NCBI GenBank assembly: GCA_964006375.1
Contig: OZ023264.1
Location: 14,208,225 to 14,272,224 of the forward strand
Origin: Tillus elongatus
Taxonomy: Eukaryota > Arthropoda > Insecta > Coleoptera > Cleridae
Direction: 5' to 3'
Length of the DNA stretch: 64,000 nucleotides
This document shows, piece after piece, positions 43,248-54,821 of this stretch. The notes below the pieces were generated by a model. That model was not told the DNA's origin, did not search any database, and was given only the letters and a program-made list of their open reading frames with translations. The position numbers and the translations under genes were made by a program. Each line of letters opens with the position of its first letter. The stretch's first letter is position 1.

Positions 43248-46200
43248 ATGGTAAACACCAGATCGACTGACTACGACGAGATGGCTGAAATCAAAGAGTT
43301 GATGGACTTACTGAAAAAGCAACGCGAAGAAGACGAACAACGACGACAAGAAGAAGAAAGAAGACGTCGCGAAGAAGACGAGAGAAGACGGCAAGAGGAA
43401 GAACAGAGGCGCCTTGAAGATAAAGAAGAACTCAAGAAGCAACGAGAAGAAAACAAAGAAGACCTCAAGAAGCAACGCGAAGAAGACGAGAGAAGACGAC
43501 AAGAGGAGGAGCAGAGGCGTCTTGAAGATAAAGAAGAACTCAAGAAGCAACGCGAAGAAGACAAAGAAGACCTCCGAAGTATGTTCCACAATATGAGAGT
43601 TGATGTAAAAGAAGAAATTGAACAGATCAACGAACAAATAGAAAATGTGGACAAGAAAGTAGAAAATGTGGACAAGAAAGTAGAAAATGTGGACAAGAAA
43701 GTAGAAGATGTGGAAAATACAATAGGATTGGTAAACAGGAAAGTAGAAAATGTAACAGAGGATTTGAACAAACGATGGGAAGAAGTTGAAGGGTTGAAAG
43801 AACAAATGAAGATGATCATGAAAGGCACAGAAATCACACATAGAGAACTGACAGAGCAGGTGATGGGCCAGACTGACAGAACTCAACCAAGAGGAGTTAC
43901 TGGAATGTCCCCAGTTCAAAATCGGCCGGAAGAAGATATGCCAATCGTGCAGCAGCGTCATGGAACCTTGAAGCCGCCGACTTTTGACGGAGAAACATCG
44001 TGGCCCATGTACAGGAGGCAGTTTGAGGCGGCAGCTCTCAGCAATGGGTGGAGCGAACAACAGGCAGCAACTGCTCTAATTCTCTCGCTTCGAGGTAAAG
44101 CCCTAGAAATCCTCCAGAACATCCCGGAGTCGAAACAGCAAAACTACTTAACAGTGATACAGGCCCTAGATTTGAGATATGGTAACAAGTACATGAGCCA
44201 GGTCTACCAGACACAACTAAAGTCAAGGGTCCAGAAGCCAAATGAGACGCTGCAAGAATTTAGTGCCGAAGTGGAGAAACTTGTGCGACTGGCATATCCC
44301 CAAGCCCCAGAAGAATTTGTCAACCAGATCACCGTCCAGACCTTCATCGATGGGGTACTTGACAACGAGATGCAACAATCTTTGAGGCTCGGAAGGTTTA
44401 AAACACTTACAGACTGCGTCATTTATGGTTTGGAATTTGAAGCAGCCAAGAAAGCATCTCAACCTCGCCGAAACAGGCTGCGCGAAGTGAAGGAGATAGA
44501 GGACCATGCAGACACGACAGAGGAACTAAGGCGAGAAATCAAGTTGATGAAGGAAGCCATAAGCAAGCTCACTGCAACGGTTGGAGCACGTAGGACGAAA
44601 GCAAATTGGTCAGACATAGAATGCTACAAGTGTGGTAGGAAAGGACACATAAGTAGGCAGTGCTTACACACCCAACAGGTGGCTCGCAGAAGACAAGAAT
44701 ATACCAACAGGGAGCGCCATCAGGGAAAACGACCTGACGCCAGTGTAGGTGGGCGACACGTGGCATGCGAGACCCAAGGCCTCAAGGTCAGGGTCTCCAC
44801 TATCCGACGCTACCGCGAGAGCCTCGTTATACCTGGCAGCATAGACGGAAGACAATGCAGTTTCACCATCGATACTGGTGCTACTAGATCCGTTGTACGT
44901 CCAGACATGTTGCCAAACAGGTCGGCACTCACGACCAACAAACAGCCTGTGTTGGAGACGGCAAAAGGAGATAGGATACCTGTGCATGGAGAGGCCACTG
45001 TTTTCATTAGGCTGGGCAGTACTGAGCTACAGGTAAGGGCTGTCGTCGCAGAAATCGTCGACGAATTTATTCTGGGCCTGGATTTAATGGAAGATTTCGA
45101 TGTCCTGTCAGTAGACTTCCAGAATAAGATCTTGAAAATCGGTAACGAAGAGTTGTATTTATCTCCAACAGCAGGCGAAGCTAATCCCAGGGTGAGACTT
45201 ATTGTCGACGAGGATACACGGATTCCTGGTAACAGTGAGAAGATTGTCAGAGCCAGGCTAGAGAAGAAACTTGATGGTATGTCTGCTCTCATAGCGGAGC
45301 CCCTAAAAGATAGACATGATGGTGCCCTCGTCGCACGATGCTTAGTAGACCCGAAGAGGGCAATACCCATAAGAGTGGCTAACGTGCAGACTAACAGGGT
45401 CACATTGAAGAAAGGTGAGGTTATCGCCACTTGCGAGCCCATTGACCGAGTGACGTTGTCAAGAAAGGTGACACCCACGGCATTAGACAGAAGACTGCCA
45501 GTAGAAATGGTAGAGCGGTTCAAGAATTCTTGGGGCCAATTGAACGACATGGAGATGGAAATGGCCCTGAAGTTCGTATTGGAGGAGGCCGATATTTTCG
45601 CTCAAGATAAAATCACAGGTCGTACGAGTCTAGTGCAACACAGAATTAATACTGGCGACGCAAGACCAATTAGACAGCCGCCGAGAAGACTGCCTTTTGC
45701 CAAGCAATCAGAAATCAAGGCGATGGTTAACGAAATGCTGGAAGATGGTGTGATTGAGGAGTCTAATAGTCCTTGGTCGTCCCCAGTAGTTTTGGTCACC
45801 AAGAAAGACGGCACTATGAGATTTTGCGTGGACTATAGGAAGCTGAATAATGTCACCAAGAAAGACAGTTATCCCCTGCCCCGGATCGACGACACTTTGA
45901 ACACTTTGGCCGGATCAAAGTGGTTCTCTACATTAGACCTGAAAAGTGGCTACTGGCAAGTAGAACTCCATAAAGACGATAAGGAGAAGACTGCTTTTTC
46001 AACCGGGAATGGGTTGTACCAATTCAAGGTCATGCCATTCGGCTTATGTAATGCTCCTGCCACCTTCGAGCGACTAATGGAGTTAGTGCTGAGGGGACTT
46101 ACATGGGAAACATGCCTGGTGTATCTCGACGATGTCATGGTGATTGGAAGGACTTTCGATGAACACCTGTCGAATCTGAAGCAGGTTTTCTCCAGGCTGA

Positions 46201-48383
46201 GAGGTGCCAATCTGCAACTCAATCCCAAGAAATGCGTCCTCTTCCAGAAGAAAGTGAGTTTCCTCGGACATGTCGTTTCTGAGAAAGGGATAGAAACTGA
46301 TCCAGAGAAAATAAAGGCAGTAAGAGACTGGCCTGTGCCGAAGAACAAACATGAGGTCAGAAGTTTTCTGGGACTTTGCAGCTACTACCGACGCTTTGTG
46401 AAGTACTTCAGCAGCATTGCGAAACCTCTGCATAGCCTGACTGAAAATAAGGTTGAGTTCATCTGGTCACCAGATTGCCAAGAGTCTTTTAGAGAACTCA
46501 AACATCGTCTTCTCACTGCTCCTATACTGGCTTATCCTCGGGACGAAGGACTGTTCATACTGGACACCGATGCTTCCCAGTATGGCATTGGGGCAGTACT
46601 CTCACAGCTCCAAGCCGGAGAAGAAGTTGTGATAGGCTACTTCAGCAAAACGTTTGGAAAAGCAGAAAGGAATTACTGTGTAACCCGGAAAGAACTGCTG
46701 GCAGTTGTAAGATCCATCGAACATTTCCACAGCTTCCTGTATGGAAGAACATTCCGCGTGAGGTCGGATCACTCTGCTCTGCAATGGCTTCTGAACTTTA
46801 GAAATCCCGAAGGACAGATAGCCCGATGGATAGAGAAACTGCAGAGCTACGACTTCTGGATTGAACATCGAAAAGGAAGAAGTCACGCCAATGCAGACAG
46901 CCTGTCAAGAAGACCATGTTCAGTGCATGAATGTAAATTTTGCGAGCGACAAGAGAACAAAGATATCGACAAAGTAACTCATCAGATCAAACAACTGGTG
47001 GCAGGACAGGAGAATAACACCGATCTAGACGTAAATCTTGAATACATCAGAGACGCACAGAAGACAGATCCAGACTTGAAAAATATTAGAGAATGGCTAC
47101 AAAAGGGGAAAAGACCTGAGTGGCACGATGTGTCCCGGTTTGGGGCGGAGGTTAAAGGCTACTGGCTACAATGGGACTCATTGTGTCTAAAGAATGACAT
47201 GATCACTCGAAAATGGGAAACTGCCGATGGTAGAGACTGTATATACCAGACCGTTGTGCCAAGTGAGTGCATAAGCAGTGTTCTTCAAGAGTTACACAAT
47301 AGTAGAAGTGGAGGCCACTTTGGGGTCAACAGGACTCTTGCCAGAGTGAGAGACCGCTTCTATTGGATAAACTGCCGAAGAAGCGTGGAAGAATGGTGCA
47401 AAAGGTGTGACCAATGTGCTTCAAAGAAAGGACCAAAGACCCGATCCAGAGGAAAAATGATGCAGTACATCTCAGGTACACCGTGGGAGAGAGTTGCCGT
47501 AGACATCGCAGGACCTTTTCCCATCACAGAGTCTGGGAACAGATACATAATGGTGGCGATGGACTACTTCTCGAAATGGCCTGAAGTTGCGCCGATCCCC
47601 AACCAAGAGGCAACGACCGTAGCAGAAGCCCTGATGGAAAATGTCATATCACGGCATGTCGTACCCTTGGAGATTCACACCGACCAGGGCCGGAATTTCG
47701 AATCAGAGGTCTGGAAGAGCCTAATGGACTTGCTAGGCATAAAGAAAACGAGAACAACGCCACTCCACCCTCAATCAGACGGCATGGTAGAACGGCATAA
47801 CAGGACCATCAATCAGTATCTTGCTATGTTTGTCGACGAGAATCAGAGAACCTGGGACAAGTTGATACCTCTGTTCCTCCTAGCTTACAGAAGCTCTCAG
47901 CATGAATCTACCGGCTACACTCCATCCATGATGTTGACCGGCAGAGAGATGCGGTTACCAATCGACATGACGAGACCACCACCGAACGAGGACATAGCGG
48001 ACCTAGCTACGTTACCTGAGTATGTCGCCGACCTAGAAGGAAAACTGCGCACTATACACAGATGTGTCAGAGATAGGCTCCTCTTAAGCAGTGACCGGAT
48101 GAAGATGCGCTTGGATCGCAGAGCAACACCCCATACATTCAAGGAAGGTGATGCAGTGTGGCTGTACCAACCAACAAGGAGAAAGGGCCTCAGTCCCAAA
48201 CTTCAGAAACCATGGGAAGGGCCATACTTGGTGACTAAGAAAATTAACGACCTAGTCTACAGAATCCAGCTGTCTCCAAGAACTAAACCCAAAGTTGTTC
48301 ACATAGAGAGGTTGAGTCCCTATCGGGGCAACGAACCCCCAAGTTGGCGGCCGGTAAATACTGTTCGGGACGAACAGTCTTAA
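43248..48383 (+). CDS. Ty3/gypsy Gag-Pol polyprotein, 1711 aa
   Basis: A single intact ORF. Residues 1-180: very charged coiled coil (KKQREED, RRQEEEQRR, KKVENVD repeats). About 230-410: retrotransposon Gag domain (PTFDGETSWPMYRRQFEAAA). 459-472: CCHC zinc knuckle CYKCGRKGHISRQC. 542: aspartic protease DTGA. About 800-1000: reverse transcriptase with MPFGLCNAPATFERLM and YLDD at 959-962. About 1105: Ty3-type RNase H (LDTDASQYGIGAVLS). About 1350-1390: integrase HHCC zinc finger. Integrase catalytic D1419, D1479, E1515 (DD35E). The C-terminus has a GPYLV-type basic tail. Gag and Pol are in one frame with no frameshift signal. It makes the particle, reverse transcribes the RNA and integrates the DNA. 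The start ATG at 43248 is the first after the PBS. No env. Confidence 0.97.
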   Translation: MVNTRSTDYDEMAEIKELMDLLKKQREEDEQRRQEEERRRREEDERRRQEEEQRRLEDKEELKKQREENKEDLKKQREEDERRRQEEEQRRLEDKEELKKQREEDKEDLRSMFHNMRVDVKEEIEQINEQIENVDKKVENVDKKVENVDKKVEDVENTIGLVNRKVENVTEDLNKRWEEVEGLKEQMKMIMKGTEITHRELTEQVMGQTDRTQPRGVTGMSPVQNRPEEDMPIVQQRHGTLKPPTFDGETSWPMYRRQFEAAALSNGWSEQQAATALILSLRGKALEILQNIPESKQQNYLTVIQALDLRYGNKYMSQVYQTQLKSRVQKPNETLQEFSAEVEKLVRLAYPQAPEEFVNQITVQTFIDGVLDNEMQQSLRLGRFKTLTDCVIYGLEFEAAKKASQPRRNRLREVKEIEDHADTTEELRREIKLMKEAISKLTATVGARRTKANWSDIECYKCGRKGHISRQCLHTQQVARRRQEYTNRERHQGKRPDASVGGRHVACETQGLKVRVSTIRRYRESLVIPGSIDGRQCSFTIDTGATRSVVRPDMLPNRSALTTNKQPVLETAKGDRIPVHGEATVFIRLGSTELQVRAVVAEIVDEFILGLDLMEDFDVLSVDFQNKILKIGNEELYLSPTAGEANPRVRLIVDEDTRIPGNSEKIVRARLEKKLDGMSALIAEPLKDRHDGALVARCLVDPKRAIPIRVANVQTNRVTLKKGEVIATCEPIDRVTLSRKVTPTALDRRLPVEMVERFKNSWGQLNDMEMEMALKFVLEEADIFAQDKITGRTSLVQHRINTGDARPIRQPPRRLPFAKQSEIKAMVNEMLEDGVIEESNSPWSSPVVLVTKKDGTMRFCVDYRKLNNVTKKDSYPLPRIDDTLNTLAGSKWFSTLDLKSGYWQVELHKDDKEKTAFSTGNGLYQFKVMPFGLCNAPATFERLMELVLRGLTWETCLVYLDDVMVIGRTFDEHLSNLKQVFSRLRGANLQLNPKKCVLFQKKVSFLGHVVSEKGIETDPEKIKAVRDWPVPKNKHEVRSFLGLCSYYRRFVKYFSSIAKPLHSLTENKVEFIWSPDCQESFRELKHRLLTAPILAYPRDEGLFILDTDASQYGIGAVLSQLQAGEEVVIGYFSKTFGKAERNYCVTRKELLAVVRSIEHFHSFLYGRTFRVRSDHSALQWLLNFRNPEGQIARWIEKLQSYDFWIEHRKGRSHANADSLSRRPCSVHECKFCERQENKDIDKVTHQIKQLVAGQENNTDLDVNLEYIRDAQKTDPDLKNIREWLQKGKRPEWHDVSRFGAEVKGYWLQWDSLCLKNDMITRKWETADGRDCIYQTVVPSECISSVLQELHNSRSGGHFGVNRTLARVRDRFYWINCRRSVEEWCKRCDQCASKKGPKTRSRGKMMQYISGTPWERVAVDIAGPFPITESGNRYIMVAMDYFSKWPEVAPIPNQEATTVAEALMENVISRHVVPLEIHTDQGRNFESEVWKSLMDLLGIKKTRTTPLHPQSDGMVERHNRTINQYLAMFVDENQRTWDKLIPLFLLAYRSSQHESTGYTPSMMLTGREMRLPIDMTRPPPNEDIADLATLPEYVADLEGKLRTIHRCVRDRLLLSSDRMKMRLDRRATPHTFKEGDAVWLYQPTRRKGLSPKLQKPWEGPYLVTKKINDLVYRIQLSPRTKPKVVHIERLSPYRGNEPPSWRPVNTVRDEQS

Positions 48384-48395
48384 GGAGGGGGGCAG
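48382..48395 (+). other. polypurine tract
   Basis: aaggaggggggcag directly before the 3' LTR, overlapping the Gag-Pol stop codon; the plus-strand primer site. Confidence 0.9.
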
Positions 48396-49140
48396 TGTTA
48401 CAAAGCACTTCAATAGACGTAGGTGCGGTGTTGCCACATCTCCAGAATTTCCCCAACATCTGGGAATTTTTGCACAATCTGGCAACACCGCCTCCCCACC
48501 CCCCTGGGGGTGCCTGGGGTGACCCCCCTCAGGCGAAGTCTCAACCCTCTAGGACCAGAAATAACGAAGTTACCAACTTGTACCCCGTCGGAACGGATAA
48601 CTGAGGTCTGCACATTCCGAACACCCTGTATATACACCCTATATACGCAGAGAACCCTTACACCCTGTATACGCAGAGAGATCTTATAGTTCGAGAAACA
48701 CCTCTTGTGTAACATAGGAGTGGTGACCACATTTGGATCACCTGTATACACATCCCCCTGTATACACACGGGACCGATCTGTATTCACAGAACCTTCTAG
48801 TAAAAGAAGGTCCTGGAACGTTCTGGAATGGAACTCTCTAGAAACGAGGGGAAGGTACGGCGAGTATATAAAAGCGAGAGCAAGCCAGCCCGAGTTAGTT
48901 CAGTTCAGTAAGAGAATGTGGTAGTGACTTGAAGAAGCAGTGTAAAGTGTTAAGAGAGTAGTGACTGTAGTACCAGATTAGTGACTTTTGTTGAGAGTAG
49001 TAATTGTAAAGCCAGTAAATGAAGTGTTTTGTGAGAGAGACATTCTAGAAATTTTATTGTATCCATATTTAGAGTGTAAATAAAGTTGTTTTGTTAAAAT
49101 TAAAAGTCTCACTTATCCAGAACCCGGAGAAAACGCAACA
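48396..49140 (+). repeat. gypsy 3' LTR
   Basis: Identical to the 5' LTR except for one base (gtaaagcc versus gtaaggcc). Same length, 745 bp. Confidence 0.97.
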
Positions 49141-49235
49141 ATATGTACTATTGTAATTATTTAAGGAGTCACAGGACCTGAAAATTTTCAAGTAATCATT
49201 TATTATTAGAAGGATGAGACAGTTAGAAGTAGTAT

Positions 49236-50179
49236 AAAAAAGTCTGGACGCAGCAAGTGCGTTATGGAAGTGAATTTTCATAAAAACGTGTTTAGCAAAT
49301 GCGAGCAGGCATCAATCTGATTACCGGTATAGCCTATGTAGTAGAAACAATGTACAATATTTTATCAAAATTACTTATTGTTTGAAAATATACAAAAATT
49401 TTCCGAAAATAAACTTAAATGTTGGTTTCCTAGCCAACAAACCTTACGTTAATGGCAAATTGAGTTGTTGAAATTTGAAGGATTTAATGAAAATTCTCTA
49501 CCAAAACGCCCTTACTGCTTCCAGATTTTTTTTCTTACAAACATGCTTCATATTTCGATTTAAAAAATGCAAAAATGCATTAACGAATTTGTTCTACGAA
49601 AATTAGCTACAAATTTTAGACCGCTAAACCATAAACTTGACTGAACGTACAGCGAAAGCATCAACTTAACTAAACAGACAGCCAACGCATCAGAGAAAGG
49701 GGTCTATTTGAAATGAATTTTCAGTAAACATTTTAGTAAAATGAAGGGCAATGACTGTTGAAATTGAAACTTAAGGGTTCCCAGAACACTCTTCTTGCAA
49801 CATTTTCTTTACACAATCCGTATTTGTTTTACGTTCTTCGCCTAAACATTGTCAATTTTGATGTTTCAAATCGCGACGTTCTGAGGAAAACTCAAATTTT
49901 TTTTCTTTAACTGCCCATCACTTTTTCGTCTGTAAACTTACAGACCTAAATTTTGGTATATGGTTTACTCTTTATAATACAAACACGCATACTAAATTTG
50001 GTTGCCATTACTCTGTTATTTCCGAAGATATATTTTTTTTTTAGAAAGGAAACACAAAATTTCCCGGAAGAACCGGGACAGATTTTCCTGGCTAACGAAC
50101 TTATCCGAGCCACTTACAAAAGGAAGGCACGTGACAAATTTCATCAAAATCGGTCCATTATTTTTGAGTTAACGATTTG

Positions 50180-50180
<1 letters not shown>
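49236..50180 (+). repeat. family A, full-length copy (A16)
   Basis: ctggacgcagcaagtgcgtt (49244) to ccttactgcttccag, then catgcttcatatttcgattt, cagagaaaggggtctatttg, cgcgacgttctgaggaaaac, aatttggttgccattactct, aaaatcggtccattattttt, and (TA)n. One of the cleanest copies for building a consensus. Confidence 0.75.

Positions 50181-50181
<1 letters not shown>

Positions 50182-50261
<80 letters not shown>
50182..50261. repeat. (TA)n array
   Basis: About 40 TA units. Family A ends on the left, a PLE terminal repeat on the right. Confidence 0.98.
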
Positions 50262-50264
<3 letters not shown>

Positions 50265-51060
50265 ATATTGCACTACACTGTAATCACTTTTAAGTATACA
50301 CTTTATTTGATTGCTGTACGTTTGTGATTTATTATTGGTTTGCGCAGACTGCAGTTTCGAACCGTCCTGGTTCACATCAGCACGCTACTGACTGTTATCG
50401 CTCCTGTGTGGTCTACGTCTGAGATTGTACGTGGCGCATGCGCTTCTATTGGTCGGTTTCCTGTTCTCTGATTGGTTGTGCCTTCGGACTGTGTCGTGTG
50501 TATCGGTCTCCTGTCTTGATCACTGTGGTTTGATAATTTGTCTATTTGTATGGCCTTTATTAAGTTTTGTTTAAATGTTTGTACTTGGATTTGTTCTGGC
50601 ATTAACTGTTTCTTATTGTTTGTTTGTTGAATGTAGTATTGTTCCCAGATTTCCAATTTTTGTGGTCTTTAACATGTTTCATTAGTTGTAATTAGGTGAT
50701 ATCTGGTTTTTGGTGTTTTGTGTTGTGAATGTGTGGTAGCTACGTTGGATTTGTAGCTAGGTATGTGGATTTTATCTAATGCTGTTATATGTTCCTTGAA
50801 TCTTCTTTCTATTGATTTTTTTGTCATTCCTATATTTTTTATTGCATGTGTTACATTCTATTTAATATATTCCGTTTAATTCATGTGGGTTGTGTTCTTG
50901 TTTTTTATTTATTTTGTTTATTATTTTGTTATTGGTTTTGTAGCTCATTTTTAAGTCATATTGTTTGAGTGTTTGTGTTATTTTTTTGATGTGGTGGTTA
51001 TAAGTGAATGTTGTGTTTTTTGTGTTTGTCTCTAGTGTTTTGTTTATTTATTTGTTTTTG
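50262..51060 (-). pseudogene. Penelope-like element 3' part: GIY-YIG remnant plus terminal repeat (family P1)
   Basis: On the minus strand, before the terminal repeat, frames read FTYNHHIKKITQTLKQYDLK, HNPHELNGIY, CNTCNKKY and IGMTKKSIERRFKEHITALD. These are the GIY...CNTCNxxYIGxT...RxxEH pattern of the PLE GIY-YIG nuclease, broken by a short frameshift near 50845 and a stop. The last 95-codon frame (50372-50656) is the C-terminal extension running into the terminal repeat. Reverse transcriptase is absent. It abuts an inverted partial copy at 51061. Confidence 0.8.
50342..50386 (-). ncRNA. hammerhead-like motif, family P1, core damaged
   Basis: Same layout as 40742-40786, but the core reads CUGAUGUGAACC: one or two bases of CUGAUGAU are lost. 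Stem I is also changed. Expected inactive. Confidence 0.6.
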
Positions 51061-51143
51061 ATTTATTTTACTAGCTAGTACAAACATTTAAACAAAACTA
51101 AATAAAGGCCATACAAATAGACAAATTATCAAACCACAGTGAT

Positions 51144-51209
51144 ATTTGCGGTGCTATCGGGGCGGCAAGGCCGCGGACGAGCCCTGAGGGAACAAAAAAA
51201 AAAAAAAAA
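51144..51209 (+). mobile_element. 66-bp LINE 3'-end insertion with target duplication
   Basis: gtgctatcggggcggcaagg to ccctgaggg plus a run of about 16 A's matches the last 50 bp of the RNase H LINE at 18262-18311. It is flanked by CCACAGTGAT (51134-51143 and 51210-51219); three A's on each side are ambiguous. The uninterrupted site is present in the inverted PLE copy at 50519-50528. An extremely 5'-truncated LINE insertion. Confidence 0.9.
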
Positions 51210-51359
51210 CCACAGTGATCAAGACAGGAGACCGATACACACGACACAGTCCGAAGGCACAACCAATCAGAGAACAGGAAACCGACCAATAGAAGCTCAC
51301 GGCGCATGCGCCACGTACAATCTCAGACGTAGACCACACAGGAGCGATAACAGTCAGTA

Positions 51360-51405
51360 GCGTGCTGATGATGAACCGGGACGGTTCGAAACTGCAGTCC
51401 GCGCA
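51360..51405 (+). ncRNA. hammerhead ribozyme motif, PLE family P1
   Basis: GCGUG, CUGAUGA, U, GAACCG/CGGUUC with GGA loop, GAAAC, UGCA, GUC, CGCGC. Stem I has one G-U pair. The core is intact apart from the family's extra U. Confidence 0.7.
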
Positions 51406-51443
51406 AACCAATCAGAAATCACAAACGTACAGCAAACAAGAAA

Positions 51444-52166
<723 letters not shown>

Positions 52167-52493
52167 GTACTGCAAATTGAATCTTAATTTCCACATAGCT
52201 GTGATAATTTATTCTCGCAGAAAGACATTCTCACGGAATGAATTTAGGACCCATGACTTGACCACAAAGAAAATAGTGCTGCAAATTGAATCATAACTTC
52301 CACATAGCTGTGATAATTTATCTTCTGAGAAAGACATTCTCACGGAATAAATTTTGAACCCATGGCTTGACCACAAAGAAAATAGTGCTGCAAATTGAAT
52401 CATAACATCCACATAGCTGTGATAATTTATTCCCTTCATTAAGACATTCTCATGGAATGAATTTATTGCCCATGAATTGACCACAAATAAAAT
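52167..52493. repeat. 109-bp tandem repeat, three units
   Basis: Units start at 52167, 52276 and 52385 with gtrctgcaaattgaatc. Each contains cacatagctgtgataattta and agacattctca. Spacing is 109 bp both times. Satellite-like, non-coding. Confidence 0.9.
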
Positions 52494-52851
<358 letters not shown>

Positions 52852-52889
52852 TAAAGGTTAGGAAATTTGAACAAAAATGTTTCGATGAA

Positions 52890-54570
52890 TAGAGTAGGTC
52901 CGGTTCTATGTAGTCCAAATGTTCAACAACAAACAGTCCCCAATATCGCGCATAAAATGACGGATATCATTTTCAAAAATAAAAAGATACGAAAGATGCT
53001 CTCTTCTCTTAATACCAGGAAAGCCTCCGCCCTTGACGAGATCCCAGCAATTGTTCTCAAAAAAATGCGGACCAGAACTTGTTCCTGTCCTGACTCGTCT
53101 GTTTCAGACATATTACAATAGAGGCATATTCCCTAGTAACTCGAAAACTGCTCGAGTACAACCCGTCCCCAAGAAATGATCCATAGCGCTTCCTAGCAAC
53201 TACAGGCCTATTTATCTCGTTTCAGTCGTCTCTAAAGTGATGGAAAAGTATATAAACACCGAATTACTAAAATTTCTTGAAAACACAGTCTAATCCACGA
53301 CAGGCAGTATGGATCCCGTCAGCGCAGATCAACTGCCGACCTCCTTTCCTTTGTCACCCATTCGTGGAGCAAGCCCATGGAACTACATGGTGAATCCCAG
53401 ATTGTCGCTCTAGACATATCAAAAGCATTCGACCAGGTCTGGCACGCAGCGCTGCTTAATAAATTTCCGGCCTATGGCTAACACCAAAACTATGTACCTG
53501 GACAGCAAATTTCCTCTCCAACTGGGGCATTTATGTTGTCGTGGATGGTCATTCCTCTAAACTGTATCCAATTAATGCAGGAGTCCCTCGAGGTTCAACT
53601 TTAGCCCCTACTTTGTTTCTTCTCCACATCAATGACTTCCTCTCTAGCACATCCAACCCAGTTCACAGTTACGCGGATGACAGCACCCTCCACTCAAATA
53701 TACAATATTCTAAGCCTGTCTCTTTAGCCCAATTAGATGAGGATCGCACTCATGGAGGGTTCCGTCTCTGTGGATCTTCAAAAAATATTAGACTGTGGAA
53801 GTAGAAATCTTGTACAATTCAACTCCACCAAATCTCAGTCTTGCTTTCTATCTCATAAGAGATACACCAGCCCTAGGCCCATTAGAATGAACAACCAAGT
53901 TATTCAAAGTAATGAGTCCTTTTCACTTGTTGGCATTTCTGTGGATCGAAATCTCAATTGGCACCAACATGTCACATCAATTGCAGAAGCGGCTGCTAAG
54001 AAATTAGGTTTCCTCTTCCGGGCTCGCAAATATTTTTCACCAGCTAATCTCTACACCTTATATACTTCATAAATAAAGCCAAACCTCGAATACTGCTCCC
54101 ACATCTGGGCTGCCGCTGCTGCTTCTACACTCGGTATCCTGGACTCCATTCAGAAGAGAGCTATACGTCTCATCAGTGACCCTACCCTCACCCAAAGGCT
54201 GCCATCCCTTGCCCACCGACGTGCCGTTGGTGACCTCTCTTCCTCTATAGATATCTGCATGGGCACTGCTCAGAGGAGCTTTCTTCCATAGTTCCTCCAC
54301 CTGCTGCCCCCAACAGATCTACCAGGGGACTATAGCGAATCGACCCTTTTACTGTCCAGGTCACCAGGCATAGAACATCTTGTTATGTCCGCTTTTTTGT
54401 CCCGAGGTCTTCCAAGTTGTGGAACTCCTTGCCGGCACATGTTTTTCCTTCTCCTCCGAACCTCCAAACCAACAAGTCCAGAATTAACAAGTTGCCTCTT
54501 TCCTTCTTGTCGACACCCACGGTAAGATAGTATTTAGGCTGTGAGCCCACGTGGTGTTGTTGAAAAAAAA
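52890..54570 (+). mobile_element. LINE copy J4: pre-RT to 3' end
   Basis: Starts with [20 protein letters not shown] and continues through the RT start, motif B (NAGVPRGSTLAPTLFLLHIN), SYADDSTLH, the thumb and the LWNSLPAHVF tail. Several small indels and stops (for example near 53480, 53755 and 54070). The 3' end gctgtgagcccacgtggtgt is followed by an A/T-rich tail. It is the most complete 3' half of family J here. Confidence 0.85.
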
Positions 54571-54714
54571 AAATTTTTTTCATAAGAATTGTACACTATT
54601 ATTATACGGCATATTAGTAAAATTAATACTTTAAACTTACACCGACCTTGGATTCTTAAAATTTTACTCCTGAAAACTGACGAAATAGACCTTGGATTTT
54701 GTAGAAATATGGCG

Positions 54715-54815
54715 ATAAGTACAATTTGGAAAACCCAATTTACCACAATACAGTTTTTTGATCAGACGATCGTTTCGCTAACAAAGTTAGCATCATCAAA
54801 AGGATGATAAACTCT
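54715..54815 (-). repeat. PLE terminal fragment, P4-related, with decayed hammerhead
   Basis: On the minus strand: UUGAUGA (C lost), U, stem II GCUAAC/GUUAGC with UUU loop, GAAAC, GAUC, GUC. Stem II is perfect but the first core base is changed. Same flanks (acaatttggaaaacccaatt) as 33373 and 60918. Confidence 0.55.
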
Positions 54816-54821
54816 AAAAAT

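Larger units (their letters stand above)
42443..49140 (+). mobile_element. complete Ty3/gypsy LTR retrotransposon
   Basis: 6698 bp: 745-bp LTRs at 42443-43187 and 48396-49140, flanked by the 4-bp duplication ATAT (42439-42442, 49141-49144). A tRNA-Leu-type primer binding site follows the 5' LTR. There is one uninterrupted Gag-Pol ORF and a polypurine tract before the 3' LTR. RT-RNase H-integrase order identifies Ty3/gypsy. No env frame exists. The LTRs differ at one base (43056 g, 49009 a), so the insertion is recent and may be active. Confidence 0.97.

Noticed and set aside
43271..44060. Two Ser/Phe-rich reverse-strand open frames of 188 and 250 codons
   Set aside because: They lie antisense to the charged coiled-coil part of the gypsy Gag and reflect its codon bias.
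44038..48199. Further reverse-strand open frames across the gypsy Pol region (including a 246-codon frame)
   Set aside because: Antisense to a continuous, motif-complete Gag-Pol ORF.
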